From NCBI GenBank assembly GCA_963700305.1, contig CAVOXB010000012.1, positions 62,001 through 126,000 on the forward strand: DNA of 64,000 nt, read 5' to 3'. Source of the stretch: Desulfomonile sp963700305 (lineage in GTDB: Bacteria; Desulfobacterota; Desulfomonilia; Desulfomonilales; Desulfomonilaceae). Positions 36,115-46,272 of this stretch are shown in pieces (positions within the stretch are counted from its first letter, which is position 1; each line of letters starts with the position of its first letter). The notes beneath the pieces were generated by a model that made no database searches, was not told where the DNA came from, and was given only the letters and a program-made list of their open reading frames with translations. Made by a program: the position numbers and the translations under genes.

Positions 36115-37266
36115 TCATTCCTGTGTTAATGACTTCGTGACCAACTGGGTCAAGTCCATTACGTTAAGACTGATGTTTTCGCGGCGTACACGGGTAGCAA
36201 TTGTGCGAAGACACTGCTGACACGAAGATATTACAGTATCAGCTCCAGTGCCGAGAATTTCCTCGATTTTCCGTTGAGCCACAGCAGCGGAGAGGTCCGG
36301 GTCAACCATCTCCACGTTGCCTCCGCCACCGCAGCAAACGCTCATATTGCGATTATTCGGGAGTTCAACGAACTCAATCCCTGGAATAGCCTTTATGATT
36401 TCACACGGTTCCTCGAAGATACCGGTATTTCTGCCTAAATCGCAAGGATCATGGTAAGTCACCTTGAGCTTGAGCCGTTTCAGTTCGAGCTTCCCTTGTT
36501 CGATCAGTTCTCCGAGCAATTGGCTCGCATGCAGCAACTCTATTTCCGGATTGTATAAGTGTTTCCAGGTGTGTAGACATGACGGACACGAAAATACCAC
36601 TTTGCGGGCCCCAACGCTCTTGAGCTTCTCGAGATTGTGTTCCTTGAGCTCGGTGATTTTGTCCGGCATTCCGGCTCCCAGGAGTGGAAACCCGCAGCAC
36701 CATTCTTCCCCGCCCAGAATCGTGAAATCCAAGCCCCCTCGATGCATTATCGTTGAGAAATCTGCAGGAATTTTCTGGGCCATAGGGAAAAACGAAGCAA
36801 CGCAACCGACGAAGTATACGATATCAGCGTGGTCTTTTTCGAAGAAAACTCTTCGGGGACTTCTTTCAGATATTCCTTCCACTCTGCGCGGTCTTCATTG
36901 TCGTCTTCTGAGATATTGCGGTAATCGTCCAGCATTTCCGCGAGTTTTTCAACGATTTTCGGATGGGCTTTAGCTTCCGTGAGACAAGCCCTGTCCGAAA
37001 GGACCGCATCTCTCGTGTTTACTGCAGGGAAACACGCTTTTGTGCATGCACCGCAACCCAGACATGAAAAAATGGACTTGGCAAGCTCCGGGGAAAGCTC
37101 CAGGCGCCCCTCAATGATGGCTCGCGTGATGGCGTTGCGTCCCCTGGCCGTGAATCCTTCTGTGCGGCGCACAGCGTAAGTAGGGCAATTGGGAAGACAG
37201 AAACCCGCACCGAGTGCACTTGGCTAATTCTTCATATTGGAGTTTTTTTAATTGGACGATGTTCAT
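36115..37266 (-). pseudogene. glcF: GlcF-like iron-sulfur subunit of a D-2-hydroxyacid dehydrogenase, two frameshifts
   Basis: It starts MNIVQLKKLQYEELAKCTRCG; at a GGG near 37206 the frame slips and resumes CLPNCPTYAVRRTEGFTARGRNA. CLGCGACTKAC gives the second [4Fe-4S] site. A second break near 36820-36840 precedes YFVGCVASFFPMAQKIP. Two CCG domains follow (EWCCGFPLLGAGMP; YHDPCDLGRN...VCCGGGGNVEM). The corrected protein has about 384 residues, like GlcF and the iron-sulfur subunits of glycolate or D-lactate oxidase, and passes electrons from GlcD/GlcE. The ATG lies three bases after the corrected GlcE stop. It resembles the HdrD-like protein at 32238, with shared DDNE.RAEW. Confidence 0.78.
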
Positions 37267-37269
37267 GGT

Positions 37270-38707
37270 CTAAAGCCCTCCGACAAAACGACCAGGATTC
37301 AGAAACGCAGAGCGGATCGACCTGCTCTTTGATCCTTTTCATGACTACGAAATCTCTGCGGGGACTTCCCCATGAGTCCAGTTTTTGCTTGAGAGCCGCA
37401 GGAGCGCACTCCACCACCATGCTACCCTCGTGGGACTCCGCCGTCGCCCGGAACGCAGCGCCAAGCTTCGCAAGATTCTCCAGATTCGTATCCGGCTCAC
37501 CGAAGATATAGGCATGAGCCAATCCCAGCCCTGCGGAAGCAGTCAAAGCGCAAGGGGTGCCGGAGGCGGCATCAGACCAGGCTTTCAGAATTTCGGCATA
37601 ATGAGAGATCAAAAAGCTACCCTTGAATTTGACTAATGTCTTGCCTCGCTGTGCGGCAGTCGAAATGCAGTCCGCAAGGTTTTTCCAAAAAGCTGCAGCC
37701 TTGTCCCGGTCCAGTACCACCAGACCCAAAGCCCTTTCGTGCCGCGCCATGTCCTTAAGATCCGCAATCTCTCTTTCCACTTCTTCGGTGAAGCCCTCGA
37801 TGCCTACGGCAACGCACCAGTTTCCGGAATTCATGCTCAAGTCATTAGACTCCGTGAGATCGAAAGCCGGCCCGTTCATGATTTCCAGAGAAGTGGGCAA
37901 AAGCTTGGAATTCAACACGCTATCTGAAAAAGCTTTTGCATCAGCGAGCGACCTGAAGGAAGCAATTACTGTGGCAGCTTGCTCGGGCAGCGGCAACAGT
38001 CTGCAGGTCAAATCTCCGATAACTCCCAGAGTCCCCAAAGACCCAATCATGATTTTGGATACGTCGTATCCGCTGACGTTCTTCACAGTTTTGCCGCCCA
38101 TACCCAGAATTTCGCCTGTTGGGGCCACGTAACGCATCCCCAAAATGAGATCCCGAGGCTGACCGTAACGCAATCTCTTCGGACCGGTGGAATTGGCCGC
38201 AATGATGCCGCCCAGAGTGGCTCGACCGGAAAACGGCGGATCCAGCGGCAGGAAAACTCCCTTGTAATCCCGAGCTGAACACATGTAATCTGCCTGCCTT
38301 TTTAGATCCGTCTCAACCGGGAAAAAGCACCTGTTTTCGAAGCCAGCCAAAAGATCCTGAAGATCCGTCAGCCTCACTCCGGCCTGGACTGTCACAGTGA
38401 GATTGGCCGAATCAATATCGATGATTTTGTCCAGTCGACCGGTGTTCAAAACCAGATCCACCTTTCTAGGAATATTGCCCAGCCCCATTTTGGTGCCGCC
38501 ACCCCAAGGAATTACACTCCATTTTTCTGCGTTGGCAAGTTTGATCACTTCCGCTGCCTGATTCAGACTTGTGGGGTAAACGATTGCCTTCGGAGCGATG
38601 TCGTCAATTGAAAATCCCGCCAAAATCGCAGAATCAATAACTACCAGCTCAGGACTCAGCACCTCTCGCAACAGCCTTGCATTCATTCCGGTTTCCTTAT
38701 CGGTCAT
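37270..38707 (-). pseudogene. glcE: GlcE-like FAD-binding subunit, frameshift near the C-terminus
   Basis: An FAD-linked oxidase of the VAO/PCMH fold. The PP-loop region is TSLNQAAEVIKLANAEKWSVIPWGGGTKMGLG, followed by NLTVTVQAGVRLTDLQDLL, RATLGGIIAANSTGP and MRYVAPTGEILGMGGKTVKNVSGYD. The last part runs VMKRIKEQVDPL, then shifts near 37308; the other frame ends FLNPGRFVGGL, the normal GlcE end. The corrected length is about 478 residues, longer than E. coli GlcE but common in anaerobes. It overlaps the GlcD stop by four bases and is followed by GlcF, giving the classic order. Confidence 0.82.
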
Positions 38708-40087
38708 GAGACTATTTGGGGCAGCACTTTGCCAGGGTTGAGTTGGCCTGCGGGATCGAACGCATTCTTAAGTTTCCACATGGCTGCAATGTCATCCGGC
38801 GAGAAAATGAACGACATTTCTTCGAGTTTTTCCAGGCCGATGCCGTGCTCGCCGCTGATCGTGCCTCCCACGTCGACGCACAAACGCAAGATTTCCGTGC
38901 CTGCTTTTTTCACTCGGCCGGTCTCCTCTTCATCCCTGTAGTCAAAAAGGATCAGCGGATGGAGATTGCCATCGCCCGCATGAAAGACATTTCCGATGGG
39001 AAGATTGTATTTCTTACCTATTTCAGTGACTTTCTTGAGCACTTCAGGGAGCCTGGTGCGCGGGACCGTGCCGTCGCAGACCATGTAACTCGGCCTCAGC
39101 CTTGAGACAGCGCCGAAAGCTCCACGTCTGCCTGTCCACAGGGTGTTGCGTTCTGCATCGTCTTTCGCGACCCGTACTCTCGCGCCCATTTGCACGGCAT
39201 ATTTCAATAATTCGTTCTGAAAGCCTGTCCATGCCATCCTTCAGGCCATCCAGCTCGATGATGAGGACCGCTTCGGCGTCCAGTGGATAACCAGCGTGAA
39301 CGGATTCTTCAACTGCCTTTATGACAAGTTTGTCCATCATCTCCAGGGTGGCCGGGACAATGCCCTCCGCAATTATCGCAGACACGGTATTGCCCGCGTC
39401 TTCTATGGCGTCGAAAATGCTAAGCAACGTCTTGATCGCCTCTGGTTGCTCGATGAGCCGCAAAGTGATCTCTGTGACTATCCCCAGCGTTCCCTCAGAG
39501 CCGACCACAAGGCCGGTCAAATCATAGCCCGGCTTATCTGGAGCCTTGCCGCCGAGCTCGACCACCGTGCCGTCGAAAAGGACCATAGTAAGGCCCATCA
39601 CGTGATTTGTGGTCACACCGTACTTGAGGCAGTGAGGCCCGCCGGAATTTTCTCCCACATTCCCACCCAGAGTTGAAGTCTTCTGACTTGCAGGGTCTGG
39701 AGCGTACTGAAGCCCTTGTTTTGCAACAGCGGTTTGCAAATCCAAAGTTATTACACCAGGCTCGACTCTTGCCCTCCGATTCGCAGTGTCAATTTCGAGT
39801 ATGCGATTCATCCTGGAGAAATGGATTACAATCCCTCCTTTGAGGGGCACTGGTCCTCCGCTGAGGCTGGTAGCGGAACCTCGTGCCGTCACAGGAACGT
39901 TTGCCTCGTAAGCCAGCCTTACGATGCGGCTCACCTCATCAGTGCTCTCCGGTATGACCACACAATCCGGCTTCCTCATTTCCAGGTAGGCGTCGTATCC
40001 GTAGAGCATCAAATCCACATCCGAGGTCAAAACGTATTCGTCGCCGACAATCTCTTTTAGATGCCGTTCATGAGCGGAAATGTCCAT
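38704..40087 (-). pseudogene. glcD: GlcD-like FAD-linked D-2-hydroxyacid dehydrogenase, frameshifted
   Basis: The catalytic flavoprotein that oxidises glycolate, D-lactate or a similar D-2-hydroxyacid. It has PDCVVIPESTDEVSRIVRLAYEANVPVTARGSATSLSGG for the PP loop, TSTLGGNVGENSGGPHCLKYGVT and PGYDLTGLVVGSEGTLGIVTEITLRL. After ERIIEICR near 39215 the frame changes and resumes MGARVRVAKDDAERNTLWTGRRGAFGAV; the end keeps NVFHAGDGNLHPLILFDYRDE and SGEHGIGLEK with the catalytic histidines. The corrected length, about 460 residues, fits. It lies 200 bases downstream of the aldehyde dehydrogenase on the same strand. Substrate not determined. Confidence 0.83.
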
Positions 40088-40288
40088 GTGAAGCCCTCCA
40101 GAGAACCGTGATGCCCGCTCGATGACTAACGAGCAGCGTATAGCGGCATTCGTGTCACTGCTGGCTCATCCAGCAGCATTGCTTAATGCCAGCACAGTTT
40201 GCGTCAAAACGATTCGACGATGACCGACAGAGGACCGTCCAACCGTCCTATTTCTTGTTTGCGGAAGACGGTTTGAATAGCAAAGCTT

Positions 40289-41866
40289 CTACAGCATCCG
40301 GCTGTGTATTTGCTCTCGCATATAAAGCGGAACGTAGTATAGGCCGCCGGCGTTCTTGCCCGAGGCTCCCGAGCCTTTCCAACCTCCGAACGGTTGAAAT
40401 CCCGGCCACGCTCCTGTTGTAGCTCCGACAGGCCTGTTGGTGTACGCCACTCCCGATTCTATATTTGCGAAGAACCACTCAGCCTCTCCGGGGGAACCGT
40501 AAAATCCCGCGGTCAAACCGTAAACACTGTCATTGGCGAGCTGCATACCTTCATTCAGGTCTGCAACCCTGGCAATCATTATGATGGGTAGGAACATTTC
40601 GTGTTTCCACAATCTGTGTTCCAGAGGCGAGCCCGTAACCACAGTAGGAGCACAGAAATAACCCTTGTCCAGACCGTCGTCCACGAGAATCTTTCCGCCC
40701 GTGCGAATTGTGCCAGCGGACGACAATTCCGGAATGCAGGACTGGTATCTCTCGTACGCTCGCCGATTTATAACGGGCCCCATGTACACTTGTCTGGAGG
40801 TCGGATCTCCAACCACAATTTTATTTGTGAGCTCAAGAATTCGGTCGATTATCGTGTCATAGATTTGCGCTTCAACATAAGCCCTCGAACATGCGGAACA
40901 CTTTTGCCCCTGGAGTCCGAACGCGGAACGCATGATTCCAAGTGCAGCGGTATCAGGGTCTGCATTGCGCGATACTATAGTGGGATTCTTGCCGCCCATT
41001 TCCAGAATCACGGGTCGCACGAAATCAGCTTCCGCGCGGCGTCGGAATATTCTCATTCCCAATTCATGAGAGCCGGTGAACGTGACTCCATCCACGTTTT
41101 CGCTGCCTATGAGCGCTTCTCCCACTGCGTCTCCAGGGCCTGTGATGAAATTGAACACACCATCCGGCAGTCCCGCATCTCGGCAACATTCAGCAAACAT
41201 CCTAACAGTCCAGGGCGCGTCGGAGGACGGTTTTGCGATCACCGTATTTCCCGCGACCATTGCAGCTCCTGCAGGTCCGGCGGTCAAGGCAAGGGGAAAG
41301 TTGAATGGGCTGACAATCAACCAAACTCCATGTGGCCGCAACACGGAAACATTGCGAGAAATTCGATCATTTATGGGGTCTTGTCCCATTTCCACAAGAA
41401 ATCCCCCATTCTTTTCCATTTGATCGCAGGCATAGTTTATCAGATCAGCGGTTTCGGCGACCTCGCCCAATGATTCCATCCGGTTCTTACCGACAGACAG
41501 AGCCATTGCCGCTCCCATTTCAAAGATCCTCTGGTTGACAAGGTCAGCGACTGCACGCATCAGAGCTACGCGTTCCTGCCACGGTCTTCGGCTCCAATCC
41601 GAAAAAGCTTTTCGCGCTGCTTGAACGGCGTCTTCCGCTTCTCTTAGAGAGCCCTGCTGATAAACGCCCAGCACAAGGTTTGTGTCAGCGGGTGATATTT
41701 CAGAGAATTTGGCGTCTGCAAAACTTTCCTTGCCGCCTATGATCATTCCGTATTCTTTGCCCAAGCCGATCTTTGCAGCTGACAACGCTTCTTCGAACCG
41801 CGTGTGCAATGTCTCAGGAGGATCGAACATCGTGGCGTACGTTAATCTGAACCCCTCGTTATTCAT
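40289..41866 (-). CDS. Aldehyde dehydrogenase, delta-1-pyrroline-5-carboxylate dehydrogenase-like
   Basis: A 525-residue NAD(P)-dependent dehydrogenase. NAD-binding and catalytic motifs are GVWLIVSPFNFPLAL, VTFTGSHELGMRI, ILEMGGKNPTIV (general-base Glu) and GLQGQKCSACSRAYV (nucleophile Cys in the P5CDH-type context). AKPSSDAPWTVRMFAECC also fits the RocA/P5CDH branch, as does the long N-terminus. An aldehyde product of a nearby pathway is a possible substrate; glutamate semialdehyde is the family default. It heads the minus-strand block that continues with GlcDEF. Intact. Confidence 0.85.
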   Translation of the reverse strand: MNNEGFRLTYATMFDPPETLHTRFEEALSAAKIGLGKEYGMIIGGKESFADAKFSEISPADTNLVLGVYQQGSLREAEDAVQAARKAFSDWSRRPWQERVALMRAVADLVNQRIFEMGAAMALSVGKNRMESLGEVAETADLINYACDQMEKNGGFLVEMGQDPINDRISRNVSVLRPHGVWLIVSPFNFPLALTAGPAGAAMVAGNTVIAKPSSDAPWTVRMFAECCRDAGLPDGVFNFITGPGDAVGEALIGSENVDGVTFTGSHELGMRIFRRRAEADFVRPVILEMGGKNPTIVSRNADPDTAALGIMRSAFGLQGQKCSACSRAYVEAQIYDTIIDRILELTNKIVVGDPTSRQVYMGPVINRRAYERYQSCIPELSSAGTIRTGGKILVDDGLDKGYFCAPTVVTGSPLEHRLWKHEMFLPIIMIARVADLNEGMQLANDSVYGLTAGFYGSPGEAEWFFANIESGVAYTNRPVGATTGAWPGFQPFGGWKGSGASGKNAGGLYYVPLYMREQIHSRML

Positions 41867-41998
41867 AATAAAAAGCCTCCTCGCCGTACCTGGGTATCTG
41901 GCGCAGATTAAAGCCCCAATCTCAAGGTGTCAATGGGGAAATCCTTCAACTTTGTGCGGCTGAAGCCGTTTAGTGAGTGCTCTCTTTTTCCGCGTGGG

Positions 41999-42014
41999 CG
42001 GCTACTGTATTGCA
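41999..42014 (+). promoter_or_regulatory. Weak sigma-54-type promoter candidate upstream of livK
   Basis: CGGC-TA-CTGTA-TTGCA has GG and GC twelve bases apart and TTGC at the -12 side, close to TGGCAC-N5-TTGCA, but the -24 box is imperfect. It lies about 145 bases upstream of the start codon. The gap between the ALDH and livK genes holds no other clear signal. Confidence 0.3.
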
Positions 42015-42160
42015 GCCTCATCATACGCTATCTGTAAGGAATCTTAGTTGTTGACTCCAGGAATACGGGACTATAACATCACGCAAGCTTTTTCCCGGCA
42101 TGGTTCGAGTTCTCTGGTTGAACTTTTGGACAAGCCGGCCCAGAGATTTAGGGGGTAATC

Positions 42161-43358
42161 ATGGGGTACACGAGAGTTGTCAGGTCGTTCGTAATATTTG
42201 TCTCGATTGTGGGCATCATCTGGTCAAGCTGCGCCATAGCGGCTGATGACACCATCAAAGTCGGAGTGGTCGGCCCAAGGACTGGGACCGCTGCAGCCAC
42301 GGGCAAAGCATTTGAAGAAGGTATCGCGGTCGCAGTGGACATGATCAATGCCAAGGGAGTATTGGCCAAGAAACTGGAGGTGCTTTTCGAGGACACTGCA
42401 GGGGACCCTGAAAAGGCAGCATCAGCCCTTGAAAAACTGATCACCAAGGACAAGGTGGTCATGGTGGTCGGAGAAAGCCACTCATCTGCTGCGCTTGCTG
42501 AGATAGACGTGGCAAACAGGCTCAAGGTCCCTCTGATCATCGCCGAGGCGTGGCATGACGACATCACGGCCAAGGGCTACAAATACGTATTTCGGGCCGG
42601 TCCCAGCAACAGCGGCGTGGTGAACGACACACTTATGGGATTCGTCAAGGATAACGGCTTCAAGAAAGTTGCCATAGTTGCGGAAAACACCGATTGGGGC
42701 CTCGGAATCAAGAAACTCGCCGAAGCCGGACTGACTGCCATGAATATTCCGTCCATGACCATCGTCACTGAGCGGCAGAGCCAGGATCACTACACCGAAA
42801 TCAATAAGGTGAAGCAGTTCGGGCCTGATCTGGTTCTGGCGTTTGTTTACGGTTTCGGGCTCCACTATTTTGTGGCTCAGGCCAATGAGGCGGGTCTGGC
42901 TCCTCAGATGGCTCTGGTCCTTGACGGAGCAGGACCGCCGAGCCTTTGGCCGGACTTCTGGAAGAACGTAGGGGATTCCGGGAACCTGGAACTGTTTGTT
43001 TCGTCCATGTTCGTGGGAGTCCAAGTGACCGACACGGACAAGAAATTTTACGCTGATTACAAGAAGAGATTCAACCAGGACCCAACGGATTACAAATCCC
43101 GCTCGCTTTTTAGTGTTCTGTTGGTTGCCGCTGATGCCATCAATCGGGCAGGTTCCACTGAAGCTGACAAGCTTGTGGATGCCCTGGAGAAAACTGACCT
43201 CGAAGTTGCCAGCGGCAAAGTGAAGTTCGACCTGACTCCAGGTTCATACAGAGTACCATCAATGGCAGCCGCCAATGCTGGTGATCCAGTGGCAGGACAA
43301 GAAGCAGGCGGTCGTGTTCCCGAAGAACCTGGCGAGCGGAGAGCTCAAAAAGAAGTAG
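42161..43358 (+). pseudogene. livK: Branched-chain amino-acid-type ABC transporter substrate-binding protein, frameshifted at the end
   Basis: A periplasmic binding protein of the Peripla_BP_6/LivK family. After a signal peptide (FVIFVSIVGIIWSSCAIAADD) it reads IKVGVVGPRTGTAAATGKAFEEGIAVAVDMINAKGVL, a typical lobe 1 start, followed by DTAGDPEKAASALEKLI. Near 43250 one extra base changes the frame after PGSYR; the other frame continues YHQWQPPMLVIQWQDKKQAV to a stop at 43356-43358, the usual ending of this family. The corrected length is about 399 residues. The ligand could be an amino acid, amide or short organic acid. It is the first gene of a plus-strand transport block. Confidence 0.85.
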
Positions 43359-43367
43359 GACCTGCGA

Positions 43368-43610
43368 TTCGCCGGTACATGGACCGGCAGGATGCCGGTC
43401 CTGCTAACATTGCATGAATTGGTATCCGGGCTCTGCCCGGTAACTAGCTGTAATTCAGCATGATAATGGAGGCGGAGCCTCCAGGTCATGCATTCCCAGG
43501 CAGAGCCGGGGAACGAGAAAATTCCCCCGATGGGAGTCGGGGTCCAGTTGTAGCATTTGGCTACATTGAAAAACCTGGATTCCGTCTTCCGACGGAATGA
43601 CGACAGGCAG
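43368..43610. repeat. Repeat cluster including triple-palindrome copy 2
   Basis: The 43424-43518 part matches 31956-32050 in opposite orientation almost base for base. It is preceded by GACCGGCAGGATGCCGGTC and followed by GGATTCCGTCTTCCGACGG, both seen elsewhere in the window. The cluster separates livK from livH by about 350 bases, with no gene in between. Confidence 0.7.
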
Positions 43611-43712
43611 TTGGAGCCCGTGGGTTAGCCCCTAAATTCAGCAGCATTGTGATGTCGGTCCGTGCAAGCAAAGGACTGCATGAATTTGTGACACTGGAGG
43701 ATACTCGCCTCA

Positions 43713-44576
43713 ATGAGTGACTTTTCGCTCTATTTGACCAACGGCCTGGTGATGGGACTTATCTATGCCCTGTCCGCTTTGGGTGTAGCCCTAATTGTCG
43801 GCATCATGAACGTAGTCAATTTTGCTCACGGCGAGCTTTACGTCCTTGCGGGCTACTTCAGCGCGATGTTCGCATCAGCATTGGGAATTCATCCAGCATC
43901 TGCGATGGTTTTGAGCACTTTCACCATTTTTTGCTTCGGGTTGCTCATAGAGCGCACCCTGATAAGGCCGACATACGGGAATGACATGTATTCCCTGATC
44001 ATCACGTTCATTCTCTCCATTGTCCTACAGAATGCCTATTTGCTCATTTTCGGACCGTACCCCCGCAAGCCGTTGAGCCTGGTCACGGGTGCTACAAACG
44101 TGTTTTCCCTCTTCATGTATGGAAATCAGCGGCTGGTCGGATTCGCTCTTGCGATTGTTGTTATACTGCTTTTCTTTTTGCTCATCAATTACACTTGGTT
44201 CGGCCGCGTGGTACGAGCGGTAAGCATGGATCGGGAAATGGCTTCACTCGTGGGGGTGAATCCGGAGCGAGTCAACTTGCTCAGTTTCGGATTAGGTTGT
44301 GCGCTTGCCGCCGCTGCCGGAGTCATTTTGACGCCGATCTTCCCGGTGACCCCGACCATCGGAGTCGGCGTGAGCCTGACGGCCTTCGTTGTCGTAGTAA
44401 TAGGAGGAATGGGCTCATTCGCCGGTTGCGTCGTTGGGGGGCTTCTACTGGGAGTTGTGGAGAATCTCGGGGCGGCTTATGTGTCAAGCGCTTACAAGCA
44501 GATCTTTGGTTTTGTCATTCTGATTCTGGTGCTGTTTTTTCGGCCGGCTGGACTCTTTGGCCGCAGATTAAGCTGA
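43713..44576 (+). CDS. livH: Branched-chain amino-acid-type ABC transporter permease LivH
   Basis: A 287-residue inner-membrane permease of the LivHM type, about eight helices. Family marks: YLTNGLVMGLIYALSALGVALIVGIMNVVNFAHGELYVLAGYF at the start, AVSMDREMASLVGVNPERVNLLSFGLGCALAAAAG (EAA-like loop), and VVVIGGMGSFAGCVVGGLLLGVVENLGAAY near the end. It pairs with LivM at 44586. TGGAGGATA precedes the start. Intact. Confidence 0.92.
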   Translation: MSDFSLYLTNGLVMGLIYALSALGVALIVGIMNVVNFAHGELYVLAGYFSAMFASALGIHPASAMVLSTFTIFCFGLLIERTLIRPTYGNDMYSLIITFILSIVLQNAYLLIFGPYPRKPLSLVTGATNVFSLFMYGNQRLVGFALAIVVILLFFLLINYTWFGRVVRAVSMDREMASLVGVNPERVNLLSFGLGCALAAAAGVILTPIFPVTPTIGVGVSLTAFVVVVIGGMGSFAGCVVGGLLLGVVENLGAAYVSSAYKQIFGFVILILVLFFRPAGLFGRRLS

Positions 44577-44585
44577 GGCGTGCGT

Positions 44586-45541
44586 ATGGACCCAATAGGA
44601 TCAACCGCGATCGGAAAAAGCAAAACCACCATTTTGGTCCTGGCGGTACTGGGCGTTTTCCTCACTTTGCCCTTGTTCCTCGGTCAGTACTGGCTTCACA
44701 CGGTGATCGTCGGCTTGTTTTACGTGATGATGGCATCGAGTTGGAACCTCCTGGCCGGGTTTACAGGGCAGGTGTCCTTTGCCCACGCTGCATTCGCCGG
44801 AGTGGGTGCTTACACGTCCGGAATTCTTGCTGCCAAGCTGGGGCTTCCGCCGCTCTTGGGATTACCCTTAGGAGTGCTTTTTGCCTCTTTGTTAGGATTT
44901 GCCCTGGGCTCACTGTGCATACGCATGGGCGGCATCTATTTGAGCCTCACTACCCTTGCATTCTCAGAAGTTTCTTCGGATTATCGTCACGAATGAATAC
45001 GAGATTACCCGAGGCACGATGGGCCTCAAAGTACCTCCTATCTTCGGCGAGTATTCCAAAACTGTCAGCTTTTATGTGCTGCTGATCGCCGTGATCTTCA
45101 TGCTCTGGGCTATCCGCCGCATTCTCAATTCAGACCTTGGCACATCTTTCAGGGCCGTTCAAAATGACGAGGTGGCGGCCGCTTCCGTTGGCATTCCGGT
45201 GGTCAGGGTGCGTGTCATGGGCTTCGTCATCACCAGCGCCATGGCCGGGCTTGCGGGTTCCCTGGTACGGTCACTATCTCATGTTGATAACACCGCACAT
45301 TCTATCCCTGGATTTGATGTTCCTCGTCTTGGCCATGACTGTCATAGGCGGCATGGGGACTTTTGTAGGCCCGATTATAGGAGCACTGTTTCTAGAAGGG
45401 CTTTCGGAATACATTCGGGTTTACGGCGAATTCCATATCTTGATTTTTGGGCTAGTAGCGCTTGTGGTAGCACGTTTTGCGCCGGAAGGCCTGGTCGGCC
45501 TGTGGCGGAAGTGGACTCGCGGGTCGGGGTATGCGGCATGA
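44586..45541 (+). pseudogene. livM: Branched-chain amino-acid-type ABC transporter permease LivM, two frameshifts
   Basis: The second permease, about 318 residues if corrected. The first frame has FYVMMASSWNLLAGFTGQVSFAHAAFAGVGAY and ends TLAFSE; near 44963 it shifts and reads FLRIIVTNEYEITRGTMGLKVPPIFG. A second shift at a GG near 45265 leads into YGHYLMLITPHILSLDLMFLVLAMTVIGGMGTFVGPIIG, the usual last third. The stop overlaps the livG start in ATGA. The ATG at 44586 is used; a GTG lies two codons up. Both breaks are single-base. Confidence 0.85.
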
Positions 45542-46272
45542 GCCTGTTAGTGGTCAAAGAAGTGAGCAAACGATTTGGCGGTCTCCGGGCCGTGGTGAAC
45601 GTCTCTTTCCATATCGAAGAGGAAGAAATCGTGGGCCTCATAGGGCCTAACGGAGCTGGAAAAACCACTTTGTTCAACTTGGTTGCAGGGGCTATTCCCC
45701 TGAATGAAGGTTCGATCTCCTTTAACGGCAGGCAGATAGCTGGACTCTCACCTCACGTCATCTGTCGCTCCGGGATTGCACGAACATTTCAAGTCACCAG
45801 GCCTTTCTTGTCCATGACTTGCGCTGAGAATGTACTCGTTGCTCTCATAGGGAGGAATGAGACCCCGCAAGCGAATCACCGTCAGCGGTTAGTCAGAGAA
45901 GCCCTTTCTTTGGTAGGTCTGAGCGAAAAAGAAACAGCGTTGGCTAAAGACCTGAACTTGATTGACAAGAAGCGTCTCGAACTGGCCAGAGCTTTGGCAA
46001 CAAACCCCAGGATGATACTCCTGGACGAAGTTCTCGGTGGACTGAGTTCTCTGGAAATGAGTCAGGCGTTGGATCTAATACGTACGATCCGCGACCGGCT
46101 GAAAATCACCGTTTTGTGGATCGAACACGTGATGGGCGCTGTAATGTTGCTATGTGAGCGATTGCTGGTTCTGGATCAGGGTGTGTTGATCTGCGAGGGT
46201 TCCCCTGAAACCGTGAGCAACGATCCGCGAGTTATTAAAGCTTATCTTGGAGAGGCTGATGCTCAAGATTGA
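45538..46272 (+). CDS. livG: Branched-chain amino-acid-type ABC transporter ATPase LivG
   Basis: A 244-residue cytosolic ATPase. Walker A is GLIGPNGAGKTTLFNLVAG; the Q-loop region reads GIARTFQVTRPFLSMTCAENV; Walker B is NPRMILLDEVLGGLSSLE; the H-loop is ITVLWIEHVMGAVM. The ABC signature is degenerate (DLNLIDKKRLELARALA), as in many LivG proteins. The reading frame is open further upstream, but only because it runs through livM out of phase; the ATG at 45538 is the real start. It overlaps livF by 14 bases. Confidence 0.92.
   Translation: MSLLVVKEVSKRFGGLRAVVNVSFHIEEEEIVGLIGPNGAGKTTLFNLVAGAIPLNEGSISFNGRQIAGLSPHVICRSGIARTFQVTRPFLSMTCAENVLVALIGRNETPQANHRQRLVREALSLVGLSEKETALAKDLNLIDKKRLELARALATNPRMILLDEVLGGLSSLEMSQALDLIRTIRDRLKITVLWIEHVMGAVMLLCERLLVLDQGVLICEGSPETVSNDPRVIKAYLGEADAQD

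Noticed and set aside
44956..46272. A single 438-codon frame reading through part of livM into livG
   Set aside because: The middle part (about 45290-45537) is livM read out of frame. LivG starts at its own ATG at 45538.
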